Notes: generated from the sequence alone by a model not told the origin. 64,000 bases of DNA from Ornithinicoccus hortensis (GCF_006716185.1 NZ_VFOP01000001.1:3286001-3350000), one strand, 5' to 3'. Shown: positions 41,634 through 50,396, numbered from the stretch's first letter. Numbers and translations: made by a program.

Positions 41634-42067
41634 CAGCGATCCCCCTCCGGGCCGGGCGGGGCCGGCGTGATCACCGGGTGCCGCGCGGCCAGGTAGCCGC
41701 TGACCATCGCGGCCTGGGTGAGCAGCACCGAGGCCAGAGCGGAGAGCGCCAACGGGGTCTCCTGCACCCAGCCCAGGGACTGCAGCACGATGGCCGCGGA
41801 CAGCAGCAGGACGATGACGACGAAGAAGATCATCAGGCCGCCGGGCAGGACCAGCGCGCCGGGCTGGGTGAGCAGCCACTGGACACCCCTGGCGCCGCCG
41901 AGCATGGCGGCTCCGGCCAACCCCGCACCCAGTGCCGCCGTGGCGGCCGAGGCCCCGCGGGGCTCCCCCACCACCGCCGCGACGGCCGCGCAGAGCGGCA
42001 CCCCCGCGCCGGCGACCAGGGCAGCGCGACGCACCATCAGCGACGGGGCGGGCCGGGAACTGGTCAC
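41633..42067 (-). CDS. atpI: ATP synthase protein I-like membrane protein
   Basis: A 144-residue protein with four predicted membrane helices (ALVAGAGVPLCAAVAAVV, LGAGLAGAAMLGGA, GGLMIFFVVIVLLLSAAIVL, LSALASVLLTQAAMVSGYLA), typical of the poorly conserved AtpI. GTG start. First gene of the atp operon, ~37 nt after a CRP-type palindrome. Confidence 0.85.
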   Translation of the reverse strand: MTSSRPAPSLMVRRAALVAGAGVPLCAAVAAVVGEPRGASAATAALGAGLAGAAMLGGARGVQWLLTQPGALVLPGGLMIFFVVIVLLLSAAIVLQSLGWVQETPLALSALASVLLTQAAMVSGYLAARHPVITPAPPGPEGDR

Positions 42068-42103
42068 AGGCAGGTCTCTCGTTGACGAGTGCGGGTTCGG
42101 GGT

Positions 42104-42123
42104 CTTGTGAAAACTATCACAAG
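42104..42123 (-). promoter_or_regulatory. Perfect CRP/GlxR-type site over the likely atp operon -10
   Basis: On the operon strand the sequence is CTTGTGATAGTTTTCACAAG: a perfect 7-bp palindrome containing the exact TGTGA-N6-TCACA consensus of CRP-family regulators. The N6 is TAGTTT, itself a TANNNT -10 hexamer, so a bound regulator would cover the promoter core. It lies 37 nt upstream of the atpI start. Confidence 0.7.
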
Positions 42124-42149
42124 CGCGGGGTTCGGGTCGAACGTGCAGG

Positions 42150-43238
42150 TCAGAGCGTTCTCCTCGAGCTTCCGGGGTGCCAGGTGAGGACGGCGGCGAG
42201 GACCAGTACGACGCCGATCACCGCCCATGTCGCGAGCGGTGGGAAGAAGGCGAAGGACACCGCCCCGACCGCGATCAGCGCCGCCCACAGGTAGAGCAGC
42301 GCCACCGCCCGCCGGTGGCTGTGCCCGATCTTGAGCATCTGGTGGTGCAGGTGGTGCGCGTCCGGTTTCCACGGCACCTGCCCGCGCCGGGTGCGCCGCA
42401 CCACCGCCAACCCCATGTCCAGGATGGGCAGCGCCATGATGGCCACCGGCAGGGCCACCGCCGCCAGCGCCGAGGTCGTGGCGGCACTGGAGCTGGGGTC
42501 GACGCTGCCGGTCATCGAGATGGTCGCCGCCGCGAGCAGCAGGCCCAGGAGCAGCGCGCCGGCATCGCCCATGAACAGCCGGGCCGGGTGGAAGTTGTGC
42601 GGCAGGAAGCCCAGGCAGCAGCCCATCAGGGCGGCGGTGATGAAGGTGGCCGTGGTGAACACGTTGGGCGGGTTGAAGTCCCGGCTCACCAGGTAGGCCC
42701 AGGCGAAGAAGGCGCCGGCGGAGATGAAGACCACCCCGGCCGCGAGCCCGTCCAGCCCGTCCACGAAGTTCACCGCGTTGGTGGAGACCACGACGATGAT
42801 GATGGTGATGGTGACCAGCACCGGGCCCGGTAGGACGGTGACGCCGGCGACCGGCAGCGACCACAGCTGCACCCCGAAGTAGGCCATCGCGCCGGCGGCG
42901 ATCACCTGGCCGGCGAGCTTGGTCAGCCAGTCCAGCTCGCGCACGTCGTCGATCGCCCCGAGCAGCGAGATCACGGCCGCGCCGATGAGCACGCCGTAGA
43001 TCTCCTGGCTGGTGGCGAACAGGTCGCCGAGGAAGGGCAGCCGGCTGCCGACCAGGACCGCCGCGGCGAAGCCGACGAACATGGCCACTCCCCCGAGGCG
43101 GGGGATCGGCACCGAGTGGACGTCCCGGGCCCGCACCGGCGTGACCGCACCGACGGCGAGGGCAAGGCGGCGGACCAGGTTCGTGGCGGCATACGTGGTG
43201 ATGGCGGCCACGAGCAACACCATCAGGTATTCACGCAC
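42150..43238 (-). CDS. Undecaprenyl-phosphate GlcNAc-1-phosphate transferase-like (WecA/TagO/Rfe)
   Basis: A 362-residue polytopic membrane enzyme of the PNPT family (about ten hydrophobic segments) that starts lipid-linked cell-envelope polymer synthesis. Motifs: DVHSVPIPRLGG, the Asp pair AIDDVRELDWLTKL, NFVDGLDGLAAG, FMGDAGALLLG and the cytoplasmic HHLHHQMLKIGHSHRR loop of the WecA (not MraY) branch. Same position as rfe (Rv1302) before the atp operon in M. tuberculosis. The exact sugar cannot be read from sequence. Confidence 0.9.
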   Translation of the reverse strand: MREYLMVLLVAAITTYAATNLVRRLALAVGAVTPVRARDVHSVPIPRLGGVAMFVGFAAAVLVGSRLPFLGDLFATSQEIYGVLIGAAVISLLGAIDDVRELDWLTKLAGQVIAAGAMAYFGVQLWSLPVAGVTVLPGPVLVTITIIIVVVSTNAVNFVDGLDGLAAGVVFISAGAFFAWAYLVSRDFNPPNVFTTATFITAALMGCCLGFLPHNFHPARLFMGDAGALLLGLLLAAATISMTGSVDPSSSAATTSALAAVALPVAIMALPILDMGLAVVRRTRRGQVPWKPDAHHLHHQMLKIGHSHRRAVALLYLWAALIAVGAVSFAFFPPLATWAVIGVVLVLAAVLTWHPGSSRRTL

Positions 43239-43287
43239 CGGCTACCCGTCCCGCCACGTCCTGCTCACCGACCCGTCGGGCACCCGC

Positions 43288-44580
43288 TCAGGGCGCCGGG
43301 TAGGCCGGGAAGGCCGTGAGCAGCTCGCCGATCGAGTCGCGGATCTCCCGGGCGACCGGGTGCTCCGGGGTGCCGTCGGTCTCGGTGACCGCGCGGGCGA
43401 TCAGGTCCCCGATCTGCTCCATCTGCTCGGTGCCCATCCCCTGGGTGGTGACCGACGGGCTGCCGACCCGGATGCCGGAGGCCACGTTGGGCTTCTCCGG
43501 GTCGAACGGGATCGCGTTCTTGTTGAGCACGATCCCCGCGGCGTCGCACCGCTTCTCGGCGTCGATCCCGGTGACTCCCACGCCCTGCAGGTCGTGCAGC
43601 GAGAGGTGGGTGTCGGTGCCGCCGGTGATCGGGCGGATGCCGTGGGTACCGAGGCGGTCGGCGAGCGCGGCCGCGTTGGCGATGACCCGGGCGGCGTAGT
43701 CGCGGTACTCCTGCGTGGCGCACTCGGCGAAGTTGACCGCCTTGGCGGCCACGGCGTGCATCAGCGGGCCGCCCTGCATCATCGGGAAGACCGCGCGGTC
43801 GATCTTGCTGGCGTGCTCGGCCTTGCAGACGATCGCCCCGCCGCGCGGGCCGCGCAGCACCTTGTGCGTGGTGAAGCTGACCACGTCGGCGTGCGGCACC
43901 GGGGACGGGATGGCCTGGCCGGCCACGAGGCCGATGAAGTGGGCCGCGTCGACCCAGAAGATCGCGCCGACCTCGTCGGCGATGGCGCGGAACCGCTCGA
44001 AGTCGATGAGCCGCGGGATGGCCGAGCCGCCGGCCAGGATGATCTTCGGCCGGTGCTCCTTGGCCAGCGCCTCGACCTGGTCGTAGTCGATGTCCTCGGT
44101 GTCCTTGTTCACCCCGTAGTGCACGGCGTTGAACCACTTGCCGGAGAAGGAGACCTTGAAGCCGTGCGTCAGGTGGCCACCGTGGTCCAGGCTCATCGCC
44201 AGGATCGTGTCACCGGGCTTGGTGAACGCCCCGTACACGGCCTGGTTGGCGCTGGCCCCCGAGTGCGGCTGGACGTTGGCGTGGTCGGCGCCGAACAGCT
44301 CCTTGGCCCGCTCGATGGCCAGGTTCTCGGCCTTGTCCACCTCGGCGCAGCCGCCGTAGTAGCGGGCGCCGGGGTACCCCTCGGCGTACTTGTTGGACAG
44401 CGTCGATCCGAGGGCGGTGAGCACGGCCGGGCTGGTCTGGTTCTCGCTGGCGATCAACTGGATGCCGGTGCGCTGCCGGTCCAGCTCGCTGACCAGGATC
44501 TCGCCGATGGCCGGGTCCTGCTCCAGCAGCGCGGCGAAGCTGGGGCCGTAGTAGGTGTCCGCGGTGACCGGCGTGCTCAT
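43288..44580 (-). CDS. glyA: Serine hydroxymethyltransferase
   Basis: A 430-residue PLP enzyme interconverting serine and glycine with tetrahydrofolate. Marks: QLIASENQTSPAVL, NKYAEGYPGARYYGGCAEVDKAE, HSGASANQAVYGA and the PLP lysine in VSFTTHKVLRGPRGG, then VRVGSPSVTTQGM. Full length. Located between the sua5 and wecA-like genes on the same strand, with short spacers, so a common transcript is plausible. Confidence 0.97.
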   Translation of the reverse strand: MSTPVTADTYYGPSFAALLEQDPAIGEILVSELDRQRTGIQLIASENQTSPAVLTALGSTLSNKYAEGYPGARYYGGCAEVDKAENLAIERAKELFGADHANVQPHSGASANQAVYGAFTKPGDTILAMSLDHGGHLTHGFKVSFSGKWFNAVHYGVNKDTEDIDYDQVEALAKEHRPKIILAGGSAIPRLIDFERFRAIADEVGAIFWVDAAHFIGLVAGQAIPSPVPHADVVSFTTHKVLRGPRGGAIVCKAEHASKIDRAVFPMMQGGPLMHAVAAKAVNFAECATQEYRDYAARVIANAAALADRLGTHGIRPITGGTDTHLSLHDLQGVGVTGIDAEKRCDAAGIVLNKNAIPFDPEKPNVASGIRVGSPSVTTQGMGTEQMEQIGDLIARAVTETDGTPEHPVAREIRDSIGELLTAFPAYPAP

Positions 44581-44664
44581 GGCTACTCCTGCAGTGCTGG
44601 GGTGTGGGGGTTGTCGGGCGCCCGACCGGGTGTCCGGGCGGACGGCGTGGTGCTGACGACCACT

Positions 44665-45540
44665 CTAGGGGGCCGGAGACCCTCCGGGTCCAGGGCTCGG
44701 GGGCCCGGCCAGGGTGCGCAGCGCCGTGGCGGGGGTCGGGACGCCACTGGGCCGCACGCTGCCGACGAGCCGGGGCCCCTGATCCGCGGCAGTGTCCGCG
44801 ACCGGTGCGGGCTCCCCGTCGACCGCGTCCTGCTCCCCGGCCGGCGCCGCGTGGGCGCCACCGCCGGCCGCCGCCTCCGGGGAATCGTGCAGCGTCGTCG
44901 GGCCGAGCACCTCGCGCAACCGGTCGCCGCTGATCGCGCCGTGGCGCAGGACCACCGGCTCCTCGCCGGTGCAGTCCACGATGGTGGACGCCTCGCCGCC
45001 GGTGCGCGGGCCGCCGTCGAGGTATGCCGTGACCGACCCGCCGAGCTGGTCGAGCGCCTCCCGGGCCGTCGTGGCGGCCGGGTTGCCGCTGACGTTGGCA
45101 CTGGTCACCGCCATGGGGCCGACCTCACGGAGCAGGGCCAGGGCGACCTCGTCGTCGGGCATCCGCACCGCCACGGTGCCGTTGGTATCACCGAGGTCCC
45201 AGACCAGGGACGGTTGGGCCCGGAGCACCACGGTCAAGGCGCCGGGCCAGAACTGGCGCATCAGGATCTGGGCGTACATCGGGATGGCCGTGGCCAGGCC
45301 GTCGACGGTGCGGGCGCTGGGCACGAGCACCGGCGGCGGCATCTCCCGGCCCCGGTGCTTGGCGGCCAGCACCATCGCCACCGCGACCACGTCGAAGGCG
45401 TCCGCACCCACCCCGTAGACGGTGTCGGTGGGCAGCACCACGATCCGTCCGGCCCGCACCACCTCGACCGCGCGCGCCAGGGCCTCGTCCCTCCCCGCGG
45501 GGTCGGTGCAGTCGAGGATCGCCTCGGCCGGCTCGCCCAT
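44665..45540 (-). CDS. L-threonylcarbamoyladenylate synthase (Sua5/YciO/YrdC)
   Basis: A 291-residue enzyme for the t6A modification of tRNAs reading ANN codons. The YrdC core is clear: VLPTDTVYGVGADAF, KHRGREMPPPVLV, FWPGALTVVLRA, AVRMPDDEVALALLREVGPMAVTSANVSGNPA and STIVDCTGEEPVVLRHGAI. After ~residue 215 comes a ~75-residue Ala/Gly/Pro-rich tail that is not the ordered Sua5 C-terminal domain. Position next to prmC/prfA is conserved (Rv1301). Confidence 0.92.
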   Translation of the reverse strand: MGEPAEAILDCTDPAGRDEALARAVEVVRAGRIVVLPTDTVYGVGADAFDVVAVAMVLAAKHRGREMPPPVLVPSARTVDGLATAIPMYAQILMRQFWPGALTVVLRAQPSLVWDLGDTNGTVAVRMPDDEVALALLREVGPMAVTSANVSGNPAATTAREALDQLGGSVTAYLDGGPRTGGEASTIVDCTGEEPVVLRHGAISGDRLREVLGPTTLHDSPEAAAGGGAHAAPAGEQDAVDGEPAPVADTAADQGPRLVGSVRPSGVPTPATALRTLAGPPSPGPGGSPAP

Positions 45541-45628
45541 CCACTCCTCCTGATCGCCTCATGCGGTCGCCCTGCCCCGTGCGCGCTGCGCCCGGCGGAC
45601 CGGGAGACAGTCTGTCACCTGCCCCTGG

Positions 45629-45634
45629 CAGGAT
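45629..45634 (+). promoter_or_regulatory. Extended -10-like box TGGCAGGAT of pentapeptide gene
   Basis: CAGGAT preceded by TGG ends 7 nt before the GTG start; no Shine-Dalgarno is seen. Confidence 0.4.
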
Positions 45635-45641
45635 CGGCACC

Positions 45642-46328
45642 GTGCCGCAGCTGACCGACCGGACCCTGACCGCCACCGACCTGGACGCGCTGCACGGGGT
45701 GGCCCCGGACGACCCCGTCGAGCTGGTCCGGTGCGACCTGTCCGGGGTCCGGGCGCGGGACCTCGACCTGGACGGGGCGGTGCTCACCGACTGCGTGCTG
45801 GACGGTGCCGACCTGGCCGGCTCCCGGCTCGGCGGCGCGGTGCTGCGCGGGGGCTCGGCCCGCGGCACCCTGCTGCACCGGTGCGACCTGGTCGACGCCC
45901 GCTTCGAGCAGGTGGACCTGTCGGAGGCGGTGCTCGACCAGTGCGTGCTCACCGACGCCGAGTTCCACGGCTGCCGGATGGCCGGCCTCCGGGCCGGGGC
46001 CACCCGCGGGATGGGCTGCCTGCTGCTGGGGTGCAACGCCTACGGCGCCGAGCTGCCCGGCATCGTGCTGAGCCGGCGCACCCACACCGGGACCCGGCTC
46101 ACCGAGGCCAACCTGGCCGGGGCCGACCTGCGGGAGGCGGTGCTGGAGGGGTGCGTGCTGTTGCTGGCCGACCTCACCGGCGCCGAGCTGACCGGGGCCG
46201 ACCTGCGCGGCGCGGACCTCGGCCCGTGCACCAGGGACCGGATGGATGCGCTGCGCGGCGCGGTGCTCAGCCCGGAGCAGGCGATCGCGGCGCTGCAGGA
46301 CCTCACGGGGGTCGTCGTCGCCGGCTGA
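45642..46328 (+). CDS. Pentapeptide-repeat protein
   Basis: A 228-residue protein built largely of A(D/N)LXX-type pentapeptides: LVRCDLSGVRARDLDLDGAV, DGADLAGSRLGGAVLRGG, and a very regular C-terminal run ANLAGADLREAVLEG and GAELTGADLRGADLG. This predicts a right-handed quadrilateral beta-helix of about eight coils. Some relatives mimic DNA and protect gyrase; nothing here proves that role. The last ~25 residues leave the repeat (SPEQAIAALQDLTGVVVAG). It is the only plus-strand gene between the atp operon and tetR, convergent with prmC 7 bp away. Confidence 0.88.
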   Translation: MPQLTDRTLTATDLDALHGVAPDDPVELVRCDLSGVRARDLDLDGAVLTDCVLDGADLAGSRLGGAVLRGGSARGTLLHRCDLVDARFEQVDLSEAVLDQCVLTDAEFHGCRMAGLRAGATRGMGCLLLGCNAYGAELPGIVLSRRTHTGTRLTEANLAGADLREAVLEGCVLLLADLTGAELTGADLRGADLGPCTRDRMDALRGAVLSPEQAIAALQDLTGVVVAG

Positions 46329-46335
46329 CCCGACG

Positions 46336-47253
46336 TCAGGGGCGCGCCCGGACCGCCCGCACCACGCGGGGACGTCCGGTCAGGTCCGGATGGTCCTCCA
46401 CCGCGGCCCAGTGCCCCGTCGACCGCAGCCGCTGCACGATGTCATCCCCCTGGACGTCGGCGTGCTCCATCAGCAGCACCCCGCCCCCGACCAGCAGCTC
46501 GGCCGCGCGCGCCGCCACCTCCAGCGGGACCTGCAGCCCGTCCTCGCCCAGTCCGTAGAGCGCCGCCGCCGGGTCGTGGTCGCGCACCTCGGGGTCGACC
46601 GGCACCGAGCCCGGCGGGATGTAGGGCGGGTTGCTCAGCACCAGGTCGACGGCGCCCACCAGGTCGGGGAAGGCCTGCTGGGCGGGGCCCAGCCGCAGGT
46701 CGACCGGCAGCCCGGTGGCAGTGACGTTGGCCTGCGCCCAGGCGTGGGCGTCCTCCTCCAGTTCGACCGCGTGCACCTTCGCTGCGGGGTGCTCGGCGGC
46801 CACGGCCAACGCGATCGCGCCGCTACCGGTGCACAGGTCGACGACCACCGGTCGGGCCCGGTCGTAGGTCGCAGGCTCGGCGAGCTCGGCGAGCGCCAGG
46901 TCCACCAGCACCTCGGTCTCCGGCCGGGGCACGAAGACCCCGGGGCCGACCCGCAGGGTGAGGGTGCGGAAGTGCGCCTCCCCGGTCAGGTGCTGCAAGG
47001 GCACCCGCGCGGCGCGCTGGGCCACCAGCTGCTCGTAGGCCGCCCGCTCGCGGTCCCCGACCCCGCGCCCGAGCAGGGCCGCCCGGCGCACCTCGGCCGT
47101 CGGCATACCGAGGGCGTGGGCGAGCAGTGCCTCGGCGTCCGCCCGCGGGCTCGGCACCCCCGTCCCGGCCAGCGTCTGGGTCGCGGACCGGAGCAGGTCG
47201 CCCAGTCCCGTGCCGGCCCCGTCCCCGATCGGCGTGCCGGACCGGTCCCCCAT
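46336..47253 (-). CDS. prmC: Peptide chain release factor N5-glutamine methyltransferase
   Basis: A 305-residue SAM-dependent enzyme that methylates the Gln of the GGQ motif of release factors. N-terminal helical PrmC domain, then VVVDLCTGSGAIALAVA (SAM-binding) and the catalytic NPPY in LVLSNPPYIPPGSV. The ATG overlaps the prfA stop (TGATG), coupling modifier to its substrate. The first ~15 residues (GDRSGTPIGDGAG) are not conserved, so a later start is possible. Confidence 0.95.
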   Translation of the reverse strand: MGDRSGTPIGDGAGTGLGDLLRSATQTLAGTGVPSPRADAEALLAHALGMPTAEVRRAALLGRGVGDRERAAYEQLVAQRAARVPLQHLTGEAHFRTLTLRVGPGVFVPRPETEVLVDLALAELAEPATYDRARPVVVDLCTGSGAIALAVAAEHPAAKVHAVELEEDAHAWAQANVTATGLPVDLRLGPAQQAFPDLVGAVDLVLSNPPYIPPGSVPVDPEVRDHDPAAALYGLGEDGLQVPLEVAARAAELLVGGGVLLMEHADVQGDDIVQRLRSTGHWAAVEDHPDLTGRPRVVRAVRARP

Positions 47254-48329
47254 CAGTCGGCCAGCGCGGCCAGGCGGGCCGCCTCGTCGGCGTCGACCGC
47301 CGACTGCACGACGGCGTCCAGGTCCCCGTCGAGCACGTGGTCCAGGTTGTAGGACTTGTAGCCGGTGCGGTGGTCCGCGATCCGGTTCTCCGGGAAGTTG
47401 TAGGTGCGGATCCGCTCGCTGCGGTCGACCGTGCGCACCTGGCTGCGGCGCTGGGCCGAGGCCTCGGCCTCGGCCTCCTCGACGGCGATCTGGTGCAACC
47501 GGGCACGGAGCACCCGCAGCGCCGACTCCTTGTTCTGCAGCTGGGACTTCTCGTTCTGGCAGGAGACGACCAGGCCGGTCGGCAGGTGCGTGATCCGGAC
47601 CGCCGAGTCCGTGGTGTTCACCGACTGGCCGCCCGGGCCGGAGGAACGGAAGACGTCGACCTTGAGGTCGTGCGGGTCCAGCTCCACCTCCTCCGGGTCG
47701 TCCAGGTCCGGCATCACCAGGACGCCGGCGGCGGAGGTGTGGATGCGCCCCTGGCTCTCGGTGACCGGCACCCGCTGCACCCGGTGCACCCCGCCCTCGT
47801 ACTTCAGCCGTGCCCACGGGGCCTGCCCCGGACCCACCGCCGACGGCGCCGACACGCTCACCCGGGCGTCCTTGTAACCACCGAGGTCGGACTCGGTGGC
47901 GTCCAGCAGCTCGGTCCGCCAGCCGCGGCGCTCGGCGTAGCGCAGGTACATCCGGACCAGGTCCGCGGCGAACAGCGCGGACTCCGCACCACCCTCCCCC
48001 GCCTTGACCTCGAGGATGACGTCGCGGTCGTCGTCGGGGTCCCGGGGCAGCAGGAGCCGCCGCAACCGCTCGGCCGCGGTGGCCTCCTGCTCCTGCAGGG
48101 CGGGCAGCTCCTCGGCGAACGCCTCGTCCTCGTCGGCCAGCTCCGCCGCGGTCTGCGCGTCGTCGCGGGCGGCCTCCCACTCCCGGTGCGCGGCCACGGT
48201 CGGTGCCAGCGCGGCATACCGCTTGTTGAGGCGCCGCAACGCGGTCGGGTCCCCGTGCACCGAGGGGTCGGCGAGCGCGCGCTCGATCTCCTCGTACTCG
48301 GCCAGCAGCGCGGCTGCGGACTCGAACAT
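47253..48329 (-). CDS. prfA: Peptide chain release factor 1
   Basis: A 358-residue RF1. The GGQ peptidyl-transferase motif is in [18 protein letters not shown], and the codon-recognition PxT tripeptide is in [14 protein letters not shown], identifying RF1 rather than RF2. [14 protein letters not shown] is intact. Start [16 protein letters not shown] chosen as the conserved N-terminus. Confidence 0.97.
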   Translation of the reverse strand: MFESAAALLAEYEEIERALADPSVHGDPTALRRLNKRYAALAPTVAAHREWEAARDDAQTAAELADEDEAFAEELPALQEQEATAAERLRRLLLPRDPDDDRDVILEVKAGEGGAESALFAADLVRMYLRYAERRGWRTELLDATESDLGGYKDARVSVSAPSAVGPGQAPWARLKYEGGVHRVQRVPVTESQGRIHTSAAGVLVMPDLDDPEEVELDPHDLKVDVFRSSGPGGQSVNTTDSAVRITHLPTGLVVSCQNEKSQLQNKESALRVLRARLHQIAVEEAEAEASAQRRSQVRTVDRSERIRTYNFPENRIADHRTGYKSYNLDHVLDGDLDAVVQSAVDADEAARLAALAD

Positions 48330-48375
48330 GGCGGACCTCCCGGTCGGTGACGGTAACGGTGCTGCGGCAACGACA

Positions 48376-48412
48376 ACGCCGGCCCTGCGACGTGCTGTCG
48401 CAGGACCGGCGT
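48376..48412 (-). terminator. rpmE terminator hairpin
   Basis: Two 16-nt arms (ACGCCGGCCCTGCGAC and its inverse with one wobble/mismatch) around loop GTGCT, placed between the rpmE stop and the prfA start. Confidence 0.7.
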
Positions 48413-48420
48413 GCGGGTCG

Positions 48421-48636
48421 TTACTTGGCGGCCTTCTTGCCGTAGCGCTCCTGGAAGCGGGCCACGCGGCCACCGGTGTCCAGGATCTTCTGCTTGCCGG
48501 TGTAGAAGGGGTGGCAGTTGGAGCACACGTCGGCGTGGATGCTGCCGGAGGTGGCCGTGCTGCGGGTGGTGAAGGTGTTGCCACAGCCGCAGGTCACCTG
48601 GGTCTCGACGTACTCCGGGTGGATGTTCTTCTTCAT
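48421..48636 (-). CDS. rpmE: 50S ribosomal protein L31 (zinc-binding form)
   Basis: A 71-residue L31 with the four zinc cysteines as CxC in VTCGCGNTF and CxxC in [14 protein letters not shown]. The Cys-containing form (not the Zn-independent paralogue). The order rho - rpmE - prfA - prmC is conserved in actinobacteria, although here ald, an ABC exporter and other genes separate rpmE from rho. Confidence 0.97.
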   Translation of the reverse strand: MKKNIHPEYVETQVTCGCGNTFTTRSTATSGSIHADVCSNCHPFYTGKQKILDTGGRVARFQERYGKKAAK

Positions 48637-48715
48637 GCGTGGGTCTCCTCGGGATGGTGGTTCCCCCGGGTCGGCGACGCTGGTGCGGTGCCGTGAACCG
48701 GTGGGCCAAGGGGTT

Positions 48716-48724
48716 ATTCTGCCA
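48716..48724 (-). promoter_or_regulatory. Extended -10 box of rpmE
   Basis: On the minus strand TGGCAGAAT matches the TG[AG]CAG[AG]AT shape seen before three other genes in the window. It lies ~80 nt upstream of the rpmE ATG, which has its own GAGGAG site, so this is a leadered transcript. Confidence 0.45.
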
Positions 48725-48771
48725 GATCGGCCAGCATGCTCCTAAACACGCCGCCAGCCCCCTCTATTCCG

Positions 48772-48903
48772 ACCAGACGCGTGACCTGGCGGTCCCCGAC
48801 CCCCACCGAACGCGCGAGCTGGCGGCTCCCCACCCCCACCGAACGCGTGACCTGCCGGCCCCCGACCCCCACCGAACGCGCGACCGGTCGCCGCAGGAGG
48901 TCA
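48772..48903. repeat. Tandem array of four 33-bp units (copy 2)
   Basis: Units of exactly 33 bp begin at 48772, 48805, 48838 and 48871, each ACC(A/G)(A/G)ACGCG then TGACCTGGCGG, CGAGCTGGCGG, TGACCTGCCGG and CGACCGGTCGC, with C-rich tails. As in copy 1 the second unit has GAGCTGG where units 1 and 3 have ACCTG, and the fourth has GCGCGACC and runs onto the stop codon of a minus-strand gene (ald). No spacers. The array separates ald from the rpmE promoter. Confidence 0.9.
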
Positions 48904-50019
48904 GTCGCCGAGCACCTCGTCCAGCCCGACCGCCGCGATCCCGGTCGCCTCGCCGACCGGCCCGTTGGCGAGCTGGCCGGCGTGGGTGTTGAGGCCGGCG
49001 GCGAGGGACCGGTCCTCCCGGCATGCCCGGACCCACCCCTTCTCCGCCAACGCCACGGCATACGGCAGGGTGGCGTTAGTCAGCGCGTAGGTCGAGGTGT
49101 GCGGCACCGCCCCGGGCATGTTGGCCACGCAGTAGAAGGTCGAGTTGTGCACCCCGAAGGTGGGGTCGGTGTGCGTCGTCGGGTGCGTGTCCTCGAAGCA
49201 GCCGCCCTGGTCCACCGAGATGTCGACCAGCACCGACCCGGGCCTCATCTGGGCGACCAGGTCGTTGCTCACCAACCGGGGAGTCCGCGCGCCCGGCAAC
49301 AGCACCGCCCCGATGACGAGGTCGGCCTGCCGCACCTGTTCCTCGATCGCCAGCCGTGACGAGGCCAGGCCGTGGACCCGGTTGTCGTAGCGCCAGAAGG
49401 ACATCCGCAGCTTGTCGAGGTCGGTGTCGAGCATCGTCACGTCGGCCCCCATCCCGAGGGCGATGTTCGCGGCGTTCTGCCCGGAGACCCCCGCGCCGAT
49501 GACCACGACCTTGGCGTTGGCCACCCCGCCCACGCCGCCCAGCAGCACACCGCGGCCGCCGCGGGCCTTGAGCAGCTCGTGCGCCCCGACCTGCGGAGCC
49601 AGGCAGCCCGCGACCTCGGACATCGGGTACAGGAGCGGCAGCGCCCCGGACGGCAGCTGGACGGTCTCGTAGGCGATCCCGGTCACCCTGCGGTCCAGCA
49701 GCTCCCGGGTGAGGGGCTCATTGGCGGCCAGGTGCAGGTAGGTGAACAGCACCAGCCCCTCGCGCAGCAGCGGGTACTCCTCGGCGACCGGCTCCTTGAC
49801 CTTGAGGACCATGTCGGCACCGGACCAGACCGACTCCGCGTCCGGCACCAGCCGGGCCCCGGCCGCGGCGTAGTCCTCGTCGGGGACCGCCGACCCCTCA
49901 CCGGCCCCGGCCTGGACGAGCACCTCGTGCCCCCGGTCCACCAACTCGTGCACGCCGGTGGGAGTGATCGCCACGCGGTACTCGTGATCCTTGACCTCTT
50001 CGGGTATGCCGATCCGCAT
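48901..50019 (-). CDS. ald: Alanine dehydrogenase
   Basis: A 372-residue NAD-dependent enzyme converting L-alanine and pyruvate/ammonia. [20 protein letters not shown] opens the protein, [17 protein letters not shown] and [17 protein letters not shown] follow, the Rossmann motif is [28 protein letters not shown], and [22 protein letters not shown] closes the active site. AGGAG lies ~5 nt upstream, directly preceded by a palindrome that may be an operator. Confidence 0.96.
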   Translation of the reverse strand: MRIGIPEEVKDHEYRVAITPTGVHELVDRGHEVLVQAGAGEGSAVPDEDYAAAGARLVPDAESVWSGADMVLKVKEPVAEEYPLLREGLVLFTYLHLAANEPLTRELLDRRVTGIAYETVQLPSGALPLLYPMSEVAGCLAPQVGAHELLKARGGRGVLLGGVGGVANAKVVVIGAGVSGQNAANIALGMGADVTMLDTDLDKLRMSFWRYDNRVHGLASSRLAIEEQVRQADLVIGAVLLPGARTPRLVSNDLVAQMRPGSVLVDISVDQGGCFEDTHPTTHTDPTFGVHNSTFYCVANMPGAVPHTSTYALTNATLPYAVALAEKGWVRACREDRSLAAGLNTHAGQLANGPVGEATGIAAVGLDEVLGD

Positions 50020-50033
50020 CGCCTACTCCTGTC

Positions 50034-50053
50034 CTGTCACCTACCGGTGACAG
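50034..50053. promoter_or_regulatory. Palindrome in ald leader, candidate operator or hairpin
   Basis: CTGTCACC-TACC-GGTGACAG: perfect 8-bp arms with a 4-nt loop, immediately upstream of the ald Shine-Dalgarno. It could bind a dimeric regulator or fold in the mRNA. Actinobacterial ald genes are commonly controlled by a Lrp/AsnC-type AldR, not seen in this window. Confidence 0.5.
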
Positions 50054-50117
50054 TACTCTCCGCGTGCGGCGCCGCCCGTGGGGCCGCCGGGGTCAGCGGC
50101 GCCCCCCGCAGGCGGGC

Positions 50118-50396
50118 TCAAGTGCGGGGGTTCTCCCCGCTGGACCGGTCGATGGCGTCCCGGTATCGACGCTCGGCCACGTCCGGCCCACGGCGCTCGA
50201 CGACGGGGCCGTGGTGGTCGCGGTAGTCGAGACCACCCCGGATCACGATGGGCGCACCGTCCTCCTCGGGGGTGGTGCCCCCGCGCCGCAGCAGCCGTTC
50301 CCCGGCCGACCACAGCAGGCTCAGCAGACCGAGCGCCACCACCGCGACGGTGATCGCCAGCAGCACCTGCAGCCAGGTGTCCATCTCGTTGTCCAT
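50118..50396 (-). CDS. Small membrane protein, unknown function
   Basis: A 92-residue protein with one N-terminal helix (WLQVLLAITVAVVALGLLSLLWSAGERLL) and a charged ~55-residue tail (RRGGTTPEEDGAPIVIRGGLDYRDHHGPVV). Probably anchored with the tail in the cytoplasm by the positive-inside rule. The ATG has GGGAGGG upstream; a longer in-frame start would add an Arg/Pro-rich stretch. No recognised family. Stands alone between ald and an ABC exporter on the same strand. Confidence 0.65.
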   Translation of the reverse strand: MDNEMDTWLQVLLAITVAVVALGLLSLLWSAGERLLRRGGTTPEEDGAPIVIRGGLDYRDHHGPVVERRGPDVAERRYRDAIDRSSGENPRT

